A stretch of DNA of 64,000 nt from positions 1 to 64,000 of the forward strand of contig NZ_LDTF01000094.1 of the NCBI RefSeq assembly GCF_001477495.1, given 5' to 3'. The position numbers and the translations under genes are program-made. This document shows positions 52,496 to 60,414 of this stretch, in pieces. Each line of letters opens with the position of its first letter. Position 1 is the first letter of the stretch. Below the pieces are notes generated by a model, which did not search any database, was not told where the DNA came from, and saw only the letters and a list, made by a program, of their open reading frames with translations. The stretch comes from Sphingomonas yabuuchiae (GTDB lineage Bacteria; Pseudomonadota; Alphaproteobacteria; Sphingomonadales; Sphingomonadaceae).

Positions 52496-52732
52496 GGGGA
52501 TCAGATAGCGCGTGGTATAGGGCCAGAGTATCCCAAGACGACGATAAAGCCTCTTTGGGCGGCGCATGGACATCGCAGTCGATAAAAAGTCAGCGCTCGC
52601 CAAGGCCAGGAGAGCCCATCAATTAACGCTGTCTCGCATATATCGTCCGCGATCCGGACATGATGCGATCACAGGGTTTCGGTCTGTAAATCAGATAGGA
52701 TTTATTAGGTAATACATCGCTGTGCGACGAAG
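52496..52732. other. Intergenic region, no gene seen
   Basis: About 240 bp between the GNAT start and the tRNA-Gly terminator hairpin. It is less GC-rich (AATCAGATAGGATTTATTAG near 52690) and should hold the GNAT promoter, but no convincing element was picked out. Confidence 0.5.
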
Positions 52733-52754
52733 GCGATCTCATCCGAGAGATCGC
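52733..52754 (-). terminator. Hairpin directly after tRNA-Gly
   Basis: GCGATCTC-ATCCGA-GAGATCGC forms a perfect 8-bp stem abutting the CCA end. On the minus strand it is followed by CTTCGTCG, a weak terminator tail. Confidence 0.55.
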
Positions 52755-52829
52755 TGGAGCGGGCGAAGGGATTCGAACCCTCGACCCCAACCTTGGCAAG
52801 GTTGTGCTCTACCCCTGAGCTACGCCCGC
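52755..52829 (-). tRNA. tRNA-Gly (anticodon GCC)
   Basis: Minus-strand cloverleaf. The acceptor stem GCGGGCG/CGCCCGC, D arm AGCTCAGGGGTAGAGC, anticodon arm ACCTTGCCAAGGT with anticodon GCC, and T arm GAGGGTTCGAATCCCTT are intact. The discriminator base is U and the 3' CCA is encoded. No attachment-site duplication or integrase is near. Confidence 0.96.
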
Positions 52830-52941
52830 TCTGGCGTTCCGAACCGGCTGACCGGCTGGGGTGAGGCGGGCTATTAGATGTGGGTTTCGAATCCGGCAAG
52901 CACTTTTTTCAATTTTTTTACGGCTGGCGACTCCGATCATA

Positions 52942-52956
52942 GAACATTACAAGAAC
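52942..52956 (+). promoter_or_regulatory. LexA SOS box of imuA-imuB-dnaE2
   Basis: GAACATTACAAGAAC is GAAC-N7-GAAC, the reverse-complement form of the alphaproteobacterial GTTC-N7-GTTC operator. It ends 4 bases before the ATG of imuA. The spacer content resembles the mmcB box (GAACATTTAGCGAAC). Confidence 0.93.
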
Positions 52957-52960
52957 ATAT

Positions 52961-53722
52961 ATGGAGGAGCCCTTTGCCCTGATCGACCGTCTGCGCCGCG
53001 CCGCCGCTCTGGTGGCGCCGGGCGATGATGGCGGGATGGCGTCGGGACGGGGCTTCGAGGTTCGGCTGGCCGCTGCCCAACTGCACGAAATCCATGCGCT
53101 TTCGGAAGGCGAAGCGGCGAGCGGCGCGGGGTTGGCGCTGGGCTGCGCGCTGACGGTGGGGGCGCGACCGATCCTGTGGCTGCGCACCGAGGCGGCCGAG
53201 CGGCAGGGCGGGCGACTCCATGGGCCGGGGCTGGTCGCGATGGGACTCGATCCCGCCGATCTGGTCGTGGTGGTGGTCGCCGATGATGCCGCGCTGCTGC
53301 GCGCGGCCGCCGATGGCGCGCGCTGTCCGGGGCTGGGCACGGTGATCGCGGAAGGCTGGGGGGCGATGCGCGGGCTGGACTTGACCGCGTCGCGGCGGCT
53401 GATGCTGGCGGCCGAAGCCTCGGGCGTGTTGATGCTGGTGCTGCGCGTCGGTGGCCAGGTCGTGCCCAGCGCGGCGGCCACCCGCTGGTCGGTCGCCTCC
53501 GCCCCCTCGCGGGCACTGGCGGCGGAGGCACCGGGGGCACCGGCCTATGATCTGGAATTGCTGCGCCGAAGGGGAGGGCCTGCGGGCGCCCGGTGGCGCG
53601 TGGAGTGGAACCGTGACACGCAAAGCTTCGACCCCGCGCCGCTATCTGGCGCTCGTCTTCCCCTGGTTGCCGATCGAGCGGTTGCGGGCCCGGCGCCCGC
53701 ACCTGTTCGTGGCGCGGGATGA
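52961..53722 (+). CDS. imuA: ImuA, mutasome SulA/RecA-like protein
   Basis: Protein of 253 residues of the ImuA family, distantly RecA-like, required with ImuB and DnaE2 for damage-induced mutagenesis in Caulobacter. FALIDRLRRAAAL starts the family region; FEVRLAAAQLHEIHALSEGE and LDLTASRRLMLAAEASGVL are characteristic, and the C-terminus WRVEWNRDTQSFDPAPLSGA is conserved. ATG 52961 is 4 bases after the SOS box, so the message would be leaderless. GGAGGAG lies just inside the gene (52963), so CTG 52979 is an alternative start. It overlaps imuB by 110 bases in another frame. Confidence 0.88.
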   Translation: MEEPFALIDRLRRAAALVAPGDDGGMASGRGFEVRLAAAQLHEIHALSEGEAASGAGLALGCALTVGARPILWLRTEAAERQGGRLHGPGLVAMGLDPADLVVVVVADDAALLRAAADGARCPGLGTVIAEGWGAMRGLDLTASRRLMLAAEASGVLMLVLRVGGQVVPSAAATRWSVASAPSRALAAEAPGAPAYDLELLRRRGGPAGARWRVEWNRDTQSFDPAPLSGARLPLVADRAVAGPAPAPVRGAG

Positions 53723-55166
53723 AGCGCCGATCGCCTTTGCCGAATCGGTCGGCGGCGCGATTCGCCTGGCGGCGCTCAACGCCCGGGCGGTCGCGGCCGG
53801 GCTGTCGGTGGGGCTGACGCTGGCCGATGCGCGCGCACGGGTGCCGGAGGTCGAGATATTCCCGCACGATCCCGCCGCCGATGCCGACTGGCTGGAGCGG
53901 CTGGCCGAGGGGGCGCGGCGCTACAGTCCGGCGGTGGCGCTCGATCCGCCGCAGGGGCTGGTGCTCGATTCGGGCGGCGTGGACCATCTGTTCGGCGGCG
54001 AGCGGGGCCTTGCCGAGGATATCGAGACGCGGATGGCGCGGCGGGGACTGATCGTGCGGCTGGCCTATGGCGATACGCCGGAGGCGGCGCGGGCGCTGGC
54101 GCGGCATGCAGGCGCACCGGCACCGGACGAGATGGGGGCGATCCGTCGCCTGCCCGTCGCCGCGCTGGAACTGGACGAGGATGCCTGCGCGGCGCTGATC
54201 GCGGCGGGGCTGAAGTCGGTCGGCGACGTGCTGGCGCGGCCGATGGCGACGATCGCGGCGCGCTTCGGGCGTGAAGCGGCCACCGCGCTCAGGCGGCTGA
54301 CCGGGGAGGAGGACAGCCCGCTGACCCCGCGTGTCGTCGCGGCGCCGATCGGGGTGGAGCGGCGCTTTGCCGAGCCGGTGGCGCGAACCGAGCATATGCT
54401 GGGCGTGCTGGAGGACCTGACGGCAGAGGCGGCGCGCGTGCTGGAGGAGCGGCATGAGGGCGGGCGACGCTGGGACGCGCGGCTGTTCCGTTCGGATGGC
54501 GAGGTGCAGCATCTGCGGGTCGAGACGGGGCAGCCGACCCGCGATCCCGCCGTGCTGCTGCGGCTGTTCCGCGAGCGGATCGAGGCGCTCGCCGATCCGC
54601 TCGACCCCGGTTTCGGATACGACCTGATGCGGCTGGATGTCGGGCTGGCCGAGAAGCTGGACGCGGTGCAGCTGCGACTGGAAGGCGGCGAGGCCAAGTC
54701 GGAGGCGGTGGCGGCGCTGATCGACCGGCTGGGCACGCGGCTGGGGCGCGAGCGGGTGCGGCGTATCCATCCGCGCGACAGCCATATGCCCGAACAGGCC
54801 GAATTGCTGCTGCCCGCGACCGATCCCGCGCCCAAGGCCGAATGGACCCGGCCCGAGCCGGGTGAGCCGCCCTTGCGCCCCATCCACCTGTTCGATCCGC
54901 CCCAGCCGATCGAATCGCTTGCCGCCGAGACGCCCGACGGCCCTCCGGCGCGGTTTCGCTGGCGGCGCAAGATGCATGACGTGGCGCGGGCGGAGGGACC
55001 GGAGCGGATCGCGGGCGAATGGTGGCGCCGCGCCGACATGGCGCCGCCGACGCGCGACTATTACCGGGTCGAGGATGTGCGCGGGCGGCGCTTCTGGATC
55101 TTCCGCCATGGCCTCTACACCGAGACCGAGCGGCCGCGTTGGTATGTGCATGGGCTGTTTGCGTGA
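53613..55166 (+). CDS. imuB: ImuB, inactive Y-family polymerase-like protein
   Basis: Non-catalytic Y-family polymerase relative of 517 residues that links DnaE2 to the beta clamp. RRYLALVFPWLPIERLRARR replaces the catalytic D-x-D start of real Y-family polymerases. SPAVALDPPQGLVLDSGGVD and AYGDTPEAARALARHAG are ImuB features; the little-finger-like part follows residue 240. GTG 53613 was chosen since GGAG lies 7 bases upstream and homologues start near RYLALVFPW; this places the start inside imuA. It is second in imuA-imuB-dnaE2, and a palindromic repeat separates it from dnaE2. Confidence 0.92.
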   Translation: MTRKASTPRRYLALVFPWLPIERLRARRPHLFVARDEAPIAFAESVGGAIRLAALNARAVAAGLSVGLTLADARARVPEVEIFPHDPAADADWLERLAEGARRYSPAVALDPPQGLVLDSGGVDHLFGGERGLAEDIETRMARRGLIVRLAYGDTPEAARALARHAGAPAPDEMGAIRRLPVAALELDEDACAALIAAGLKSVGDVLARPMATIAARFGREAATALRRLTGEEDSPLTPRVVAAPIGVERRFAEPVARTEHMLGVLEDLTAEAARVLEERHEGGRRWDARLFRSDGEVQHLRVETGQPTRDPAVLLRLFRERIEALADPLDPGFGYDLMRLDVGLAEKLDAVQLRLEGGEAKSEAVAALIDRLGTRLGRERVRRIHPRDSHMPEQAELLLPATDPAPKAEWTRPEPGEPPLRPIHLFDPPQPIESLAAETPDGPPARFRWRRKMHDVARAEGPERIAGEWWRRADMAPPTRDYYRVEDVRGRRFWIFRHGLYTETERPRWYVHGLFA

Positions 55167-55181
55167 GGGTGTGCCCTAACA

Positions 55182-55309
55182 TTCCTCCCCTGCAAGGGGA
55201 GGGGGACCATGCGCAGCATGGTGGAGGGGGATCGCGGCTAGGGACGTCCTGTACCGAAGCCCCCCTCCGTCAGCGCTTACGCGCTGCCACCTCCCCGTGC
55301 CGGGGAGGA
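55182..55309. repeat. Palindromic repeat, family A (inverted), between imuB and dnaE2
   Basis: CCTCCCCTGCAAGGGGAGG, ACCATGCGCAGCATGGT, CAGCGCTTACGCGCTG and finally CCTCCCCG-TGC-CGGGGAGG (55290-55308). The order is reversed relative to the copies at 955 and 49503. The last hairpin contains the dnaE2 Shine-Dalgarno sequence. Confidence 0.85.
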
Positions 55310-55313
55310 TTAC

Positions 55314-58300
55314 ATGGCTGACTTCGCCGAACTGGTCGCGGCGACGCATTATTCCTTCCTCGACGGGGCGAGTGCGGCCGAGGACATGGTGGCTCGCGCC
55401 CAAGAACTGGGCCTCAGGGGCATCGGCATTGCGGACCGTAACACCGTGGCGGGCGTGGTGCGGGCGCTCAGGGCCTGGCGAAAGGCCTGTACCTCGGCCG
55501 CAGAGATCGGGGCTCGGCCGCCGCCCACGCTGGTGGTCGGCGCGCGGCTGGTCTTCGCCGATGGCACGCCAGATATCGTCGCCTATCCGGTCGACCGGAC
55601 GGGCTGGGGACGGCTGACCCGGTTGCTGACGCTGGGCAACAAACGGGCGCGCAAGGGCGGCTGTATCCTGGGGCTGGGCGACCTGATCCGCCAGGCCGAG
55701 GATATGCTGCTGATCGCGCTCCCCCAGTCGAGCGCGCGGCCCTGTGAGCCGATGACGGATGCGATGCTGCCCCCGCGGCGTGCCGATCCGGGGCTGGCGG
55801 CGACGCTTGACCGGCTGCTGGCGGCGGCACCCGGACGGGTGTGGCTGGGCGTGACCATGCCGCGATCCGGGGCGGACCGGCGGCGACTGATGGCCCATGC
55901 CGCATTGGCCGAGGCGCGGGGCGTGCCCCTGCTCGCCACCACCGATGCGCTGTCCGCCTCGCCCGCCGACCGTCCGGTACAGGATATACTGACCTGTATC
56001 CGCGAAGGGCTGACCGTCCGTACCGGGGGGCGGCGGCTGGCGGCCAATGCGGAGCGGCACCTGAAGCCCGCCGCCGAGATGGCACGCCTGTTCGCCGACC
56101 GGCCGGAAGCGGTGGCGGAGAGCATGGCGATCCTGGAGCGGATCGCCTTCCGTCTGGATCACATTTCCTACCAATATCCCGACGAACCCATCCCGCAGGG
56201 CTGGGGCGCGCAGGACTGGCTGGAGGAACTGGTCCGGCGCGAAGCCGCGGTGCGCTATCCGGGCGGCGTCCCGGTCAAGCTGCGCGCCTTGCTGGACGAG
56301 GAACTCGGGCTGATCCGCCGGTGCGGATATGCGCATTATTTCCTGACCGTGCATGACGTCGTCCGTTTCGCGCGGACGAGGGAACCGCCCATTCTCTGCC
56401 AGGGGCGCGGGTCGGCGGCCAATTCGGCGGTCTGCTGGGTCCTGGGCGTCACCTCGGTCGATCCGGTCCGATATGACCTGCTCTTCTCGCGCTTCGTATC
56501 GGAGGAACGCCGCGAGCCGCCCGATATCGACATCGATTTCGAACATGAGCGGCGCGAGGAAGTGATCCAATATATCTACGACCGCTATGGCCGCCACCGT
56601 GCCGCCATCGCCGCCACCGTCATCCATTACCGTCCGCGCAGCACGGTGCGCGAGGTCGGCCGTGCGCTCGGGCTGAGCGAGGATGTCACGCAAAGGCTGA
56701 CCAGCACCGTCTGGGGCAGCTTTTCCAAACAGTTTGAGGAAAAGCGCTTCCACGAAACCGGCTTCTCGCCCGACAATCCGGAGATCGCCCGGCTGCGCAC
56801 GCTGGTCGACCGGCTGCTCGGTGCGCCCCGCCATCTGTCGCAGCATGTGGGCGGGTTCGTCCTCACCCAGGGGCGGCTCGACGAGACGGTGCCGATTCAC
56901 AACGGCGCGATGGAGGGGCGGACCTTCATCGAGTGGGACAAGGACGATATCGACGAGTTGAAGATCATGAAGGTCGATATCTTGGCGCTGGGGATGCTGA
57001 CCTGCATCCGCAAGGCGTTCGACCTGATGGAGGCGAACGGCCTTGCCCGCCCCGATCTCGATACGCTGGCGCAGGACGAGGACGAGCGGGTCTATACGAT
57101 GCTGCAACGGGGCGACAGCATCGGCGTGTTCCAGGTGGAAAGCCGCGCGCAGATCAACATGCTGCCCCGGTTGAAGCCACGCGAATTCTACGATCTGGTC
57201 GTGCAGGTTGCGATCGTCCGGCCGGGGCCGATTGAGGGCGACATGGTCCATCCCTATCTGCGGCGGCGCGCGCAAAAGGAGGCGGTCACCTATCCCTCGC
57301 CGCATCCCGATCATGGTCCGGCGGACGAACTGCGCACCCTGCTCGGCAAGACGTACGGCGTGCCGCTGTTCCAGGAGCAGGCGATGAAGCTGGCCATCAC
57401 CGCCGCCAAATTCACCCCCGACGAGGCCAATCAACTCCGTCGCGCCATGGCGACGTTCCGCAAGGTCGGGGGAATGGACGGGTTCCAGCAAAAGATGATC
57501 GGCGGCATGGTCGCGCGCGGTTACGCGCCCGAATTCGCCGAGCGCTGCTTCAAGCAGATCGAGGGGTTCGGCTCGTACGGTTTTCCCGAAAGCCATGCGC
57601 TGTCCTTCGCGCGGCTGGTCTATGTCTCGGCCTGGCTGAAACGCCATCAGCCCGCGATCTTCACCTGCGCGCTGCTCAATGCGCAGCCCATGGGATTCTA
57701 CGCCCCCGCCCAACTGGTCCGCGATGCGCGCGAGAATGGCGGGGTCGAGGTGCGGCCGGTCGATGTGAATTCCAGCGGCTGGGACAATCGGCTGGAGCGG
57801 CGGGAGGACGGAGCCTTCGCCCTGCGGCTGGGCTTCCGGCAGGTCGATGCCTTTCGTGAGGCCTGGGGCACCGGCATTGCGGATCATGCCCCCTATGAGA
57901 CCATCGAGTCGGTCGCGATCCGGGCGCAGCTGCCGCGCCGCGCGCTCGACCTGCTGGCACAGGCCGACGCCTATCGCTCGCTGGGCAGCGGACGGCGTGA
58001 GGGTCAGTGGGAGGCGCGGCGGATGAAGTCGGCGCAACTACCGCTGTTCGCCGCGATGGAGGCCCCCGAAATGGCGACCGAACCCGATGTCATGCTGCCG
58101 CCCATGCCGCTGTCCGAACAGGTCAGCGCCGATTACCGCGCGACGCGGCTGTCGCTGAAGGGCCATCCGATGGCGTTCCTGCGTCGCGAGCTGGCGGGCG
58201 AAGGCATCCTGTCTGCCGCCGATCTGAACCGCCTGGCCGATGGGCGACGGGCCAAGGTGGCGGGGGTGGTGCTGGTCCGCCAGCGACCGGGCAAGGGCAA

Positions 58301-58613
58301 TGCGATCTTCGTCACGATCGAGGACGAGACGGGCATCGTCAACGCGCTGCTATGGGCGCGTGATTTCGAGGCGAACCGGCGCGCGGTGATGGCCTCGCGG
58401 CTGATGCTGATCCACGGCGTCGTCCAGCGCAGCGAAGAGGGCGTGGTCCATCTGATGACCGCAGGCGTCGAGGATCGCAGCGCGATGCTGACCCGGCTGG
58501 AGGATGTGCCCGCCGCCGCCACCCGATCGCACGATCCCCGCGGGGCTCCGGCGCAACGCGGAATCCACCCGCGCGATGTCCGCCTGCTGCCCCGCTCGCG
58601 CGATTTCCATTAG
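55314..58613 (+). CDS. dnaE2: Error-prone DNA polymerase DnaE2 (ImuC)
   Basis: C-family translesion polymerase of 1099 residues. The PHP domain starts [20 protein letters not shown]. The polymerase core has [20 protein letters not shown] and the catalytic aspartates in [18 protein letters not shown]. The thumb/fingers region shows [22 protein letters not shown]-terminal OB fold ([20 protein letters not shown]) ends the protein, with no clear tau-binding tail. ATG 55314 lies 5 bases after GGGGAGGA, which is part of a repeat hairpin. It works with ImuB and the beta clamp in SOS mutagenesis. Confidence 0.96.
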   Translation: MADFAELVAATHYSFLDGASAAEDMVARAQELGLRGIGIADRNTVAGVVRALRAWRKACTSAAEIGARPPPTLVVGARLVFADGTPDIVAYPVDRTGWGRLTRLLTLGNKRARKGGCILGLGDLIRQAEDMLLIALPQSSARPCEPMTDAMLPPRRADPGLAATLDRLLAAAPGRVWLGVTMPRSGADRRRLMAHAALAEARGVPLLATTDALSASPADRPVQDILTCIREGLTVRTGGRRLAANAERHLKPAAEMARLFADRPEAVAESMAILERIAFRLDHISYQYPDEPIPQGWGAQDWLEELVRREAAVRYPGGVPVKLRALLDEELGLIRRCGYAHYFLTVHDVVRFARTREPPILCQGRGSAANSAVCWVLGVTSVDPVRYDLLFSRFVSEERREPPDIDIDFEHERREEVIQYIYDRYGRHRAAIAATVIHYRPRSTVREVGRALGLSEDVTQRLTSTVWGSFSKQFEEKRFHETGFSPDNPEIARLRTLVDRLLGAPRHLSQHVGGFVLTQGRLDETVPIHNGAMEGRTFIEWDKDDIDELKIMKVDILALGMLTCIRKAFDLMEANGLARPDLDTLAQDEDERVYTMLQRGDSIGVFQVESRAQINMLPRLKPREFYDLVVQVAIVRPGPIEGDMVHPYLRRRAQKEAVTYPSPHPDHGPADELRTLLGKTYGVPLFQEQAMKLAITAAKFTPDEANQLRRAMATFRKVGGMDGFQQKMIGGMVARGYAPEFAERCFKQIEGFGSYGFPESHALSFARLVYVSAWLKRHQPAIFTCALLNAQPMGFYAPAQLVRDARENGGVEVRPVDVNSSGWDNRLERREDGAFALRLGFRQVDAFREAWGTGIADHAPYETIESVAIRAQLPRRALDLLAQADAYRSLGSGRREGQWEARRMKSAQLPLFAAMEAPEMATEPDVMLPPMPLSEQVSADYRATRLSLKGHPMAFLRRELAGEGILSAADLNRLADGRRAKVAGVVLVRQRPGKGNAIFVTIEDETGIVNALLWARDFEANRRAVMASRLMLIHGVVQRSEEGVVHLMTAGVEDRSAMLTRLEDVPAAATRSHDPRGAPAQRGIHPRDVRLLPRSRDFH

Positions 58614-58702
58614 GCTATTCGGTCCGGAGCGTGCCGATTTATACGATCGACCCTGTCCCCAAGGGCTTGTGCGCACCCCCCGCCATGCCATATTTTATCG
58701 CC

Positions 58703-59098
58703 ATGGCCCAGAACAGCGACACTCTCACCCATCCTCTGGGAATGGCCGGCAATGGTCCCGGGCAAGGCCCCGGTCATGGACCCGATCATGGAGATGACGA
58801 GGGCACCGGCCTGGGCGTCGCGACGCGGACCCGGACGCGCACCAAGCAGCCGACGCCGTACCGCGTGCTGATGCTCAACGACGACTATACGCCGATGGAA
58901 TTCGTCGTGCTGTGCCTGCAACGTTTCTTCCGCATGAGCATGGACGATGCGACCCGTGTCATGCTGCACGTCCATCAGCGCGGCGTGGGGGTGTGCGGCG
59001 TGTTCTCCTACGAGGTCGCCGAGACCAAGGTGGCACAGGTGATCGACTTCGCCCGCGCCAACCAGCATCCGCTCCAGTGCACGCTGGAAAAGGCGTAA
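58703..59098 (+). CDS. clpS: ATP-dependent Clp protease adaptor ClpS
   Basis: N-end-rule adaptor delivering substrates to ClpAP, 131 residues. The core (about 48-128) has [20 protein letters not shown], in which N-D-D and M contact the N-degron, then [24 protein letters not shown]. An unusually long N-terminal tail is Gly/His/Asp-rich ([18 protein letters not shown]) followed by TRTRTRT. ATG 58703 was chosen; ATG 58685 is in frame. clpA is not in the window. Confidence 0.93.
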   Translation: MAQNSDTLTHPLGMAGNGPGQGPGHGPDHGDDEGTGLGVATRTRTRTKQPTPYRVLMLNDDYTPMEFVVLCLQRFFRMSMDDATRVMLHVHQRGVGVCGVFSYEVAETKVAQVIDFARANQHPLQCTLEKA

Positions 59099-59130
59099 GT
59101 CTTCTTCACTCCTCCCCGGCACGGGGAGGA

Positions 59131-59169
59131 TCAGGCCATCACCAGATCCGCCGACTGCCGCCCGGACAG
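59131..59169 (-). pseudogene. Detached 3' end of the flavoprotein gene (after premature TGA)
   Basis: After the TGA that ends the flavoprotein, the same frame continues LSGRQSADLVMA and then stops. This matches the usual end of the family (RVEAAW-LSGR-type), with TGA in place of the expected TGG tryptophan codon. Confidence 0.6.
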
Positions 59170-60063
59170 TCAGGCGCTTTCCACCCGTGGCGCGATCAGC
59201 CAGTCGCCACAGGCCGCCAGCCCCGTATCGGCCCGGTGATAGGCCCCGACATCCGCCTTGCCCGACCGTGCGTAACGCCAGCGATGCGCGGTGGCATGGA
59301 CCGGCACGGGCAGCGTGCCGACCCGTTCCTCCAGCGCGCGGAGAAGCGAGGCGGTGACGGAGGTGCGGTCGCTTTCGACATGGCGCCGCGACCAGTCGGC
59401 CGTGGCATGGATCGTCCAGGCCTCGCCGCCCTTGCGGCCCGGCTTGGCACTGTTGCGCGCGGCCCAGTCGATGGGATCGGCGGCGGACAGGATATCCGGT
59501 GCCGAGAAGCCGGCGTCGAACCCCAGCAGCACGGTCCAGCACGGATCGGACGGATGCGCGCGGGCCAGTTCGGCCAGCGCCGGGTCGATAGAGGCGGCAA
59601 GTCCGGCCGTCTGCTCGGCGGGGAGCGCGAGTATCGCCACATCGAACGGCCCCTCGGCCATCTCGTCATGGTCCAGCCGCCATCCGTCCGCCTCGCGGCG
59701 CAACGCGCGGATATGCGTCGACCAGCGAATGTCGAGCGCCGCCGCCATATGCGCGACGGGCGCATTCATACCCGGCACCCCGACCCAGGCATCGTCACCC
59801 ATGGCGGGCCATCGCGCGACGGCGCCCTGCCGCTCCCAGTCCCGAACCTGTGCGACGAAGCCCGGATCGCGCGCGGTCAGATATTGCGCGCCATAATCGA
59901 AGGGGAAGCAGGCTCCTTGCGCCGTCACGACCTTGCTCGCCATGCGACCGCCGGGCCCGCGCCCCTTGTCGAACAGCGTGACCCGCCATCCCGCCTCGGT
60001 CAGGCGTGAGGCGCAGGCCAGACCCGCTATCCCCGCGCCGACGATCGCCGCCGATCCGGCCAT
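59170..60063 (-). CDS. Renalase-like FAD-dependent oxidoreductase, C-terminally truncated
   Basis: NAD(P)/FAD amine-oxidase-like protein of 297 residues. The FAD motif is AIVGAGIAGLACASRLTEAG, followed by FDKGRGPGGRMASKVV and FDYGAQYLTARDPGFV; the second FAD motif near the end is LAACGDWLIAPRVESA. Renalase-like enzymes oxidise dihydro-NAD(P) isomers or related compounds; the substrate here is unknown. ATG 60063 has AAGGA 8 bases upstream. The frame ends at TGA where family members continue with W-LSGR, and the missing 12 codons are still present downstream. Loss of this last helix may or may not impair FAD binding. Confidence 0.83.
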   Translation of the reverse strand: MAGSAAIVGAGIAGLACASRLTEAGWRVTLFDKGRGPGGRMASKVVTAQGACFPFDYGAQYLTARDPGFVAQVRDWERQGAVARWPAMGDDAWVGVPGMNAPVAHMAAALDIRWSTHIRALRREADGWRLDHDEMAEGPFDVAILALPAEQTAGLAASIDPALAELARAHPSDPCWTVLLGFDAGFSAPDILSAADPIDWAARNSAKPGRKGGEAWTIHATADWSRRHVESDRTSVTASLLRALEERVGTLPVPVHATAHRWRYARSGKADVGAYHRADTGLAACGDWLIAPRVESA

Positions 60064-60414
60064 ATCCCGTTCCTTCATGGTTCGCCGCATCGCGCGCAAT
60101 CCGACGATACGCCCCGGGCCGGGGATCGATCCGTCTCATCGGTGAACCGACCCATGATTTCGCCAAGTACCGATGATGATCCATGCTAAAATTTTTGGGT
60201 TCGGGGTGGTCTGGGCAAGGATCGACCGGACAGGCCCGACGTTGTGGGGCATGACGAGCGGCAGTTCCTTCCGCTCAGGGAAAGGCCTCACGCCGTCTAT
60301 GTCCATGACAGACGCGACATGATCCCGCCCGATGGGCGTGCCGGCGGGCCTGTGGCTCGCCCAAGTCTTTACACGCCCAGCCTTTTTACCAGATGAACCC
60401 GGAGAGCCAGCGGC
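60064..60414. other. Intergenic region between flavoprotein and katG genes
   Basis: About 350 bp with divergent genes on either side, so it should hold both promoters. TAAAATTTTTGGG near 60190 and CTTTACACG..TTTTTACC near 60370 are the AT-richest parts. No recognisable OxyR or Fur operator was identified, and no ORF is supported. Confidence 0.4.

Noticed and set aside
52705..52899. Minus-strand ORF of 64 residues containing SSGVEHNLAKVGVEGSNPFA
   Set aside because: This is the well-known false protein obtained by translating a tRNA-Gly gene; the region is the tRNA.
55176..58037. Long minus-strand ORF opposite dnaE2
   Set aside because: Antisense shadow of dnaE2; no recognisable domain and no start signals.
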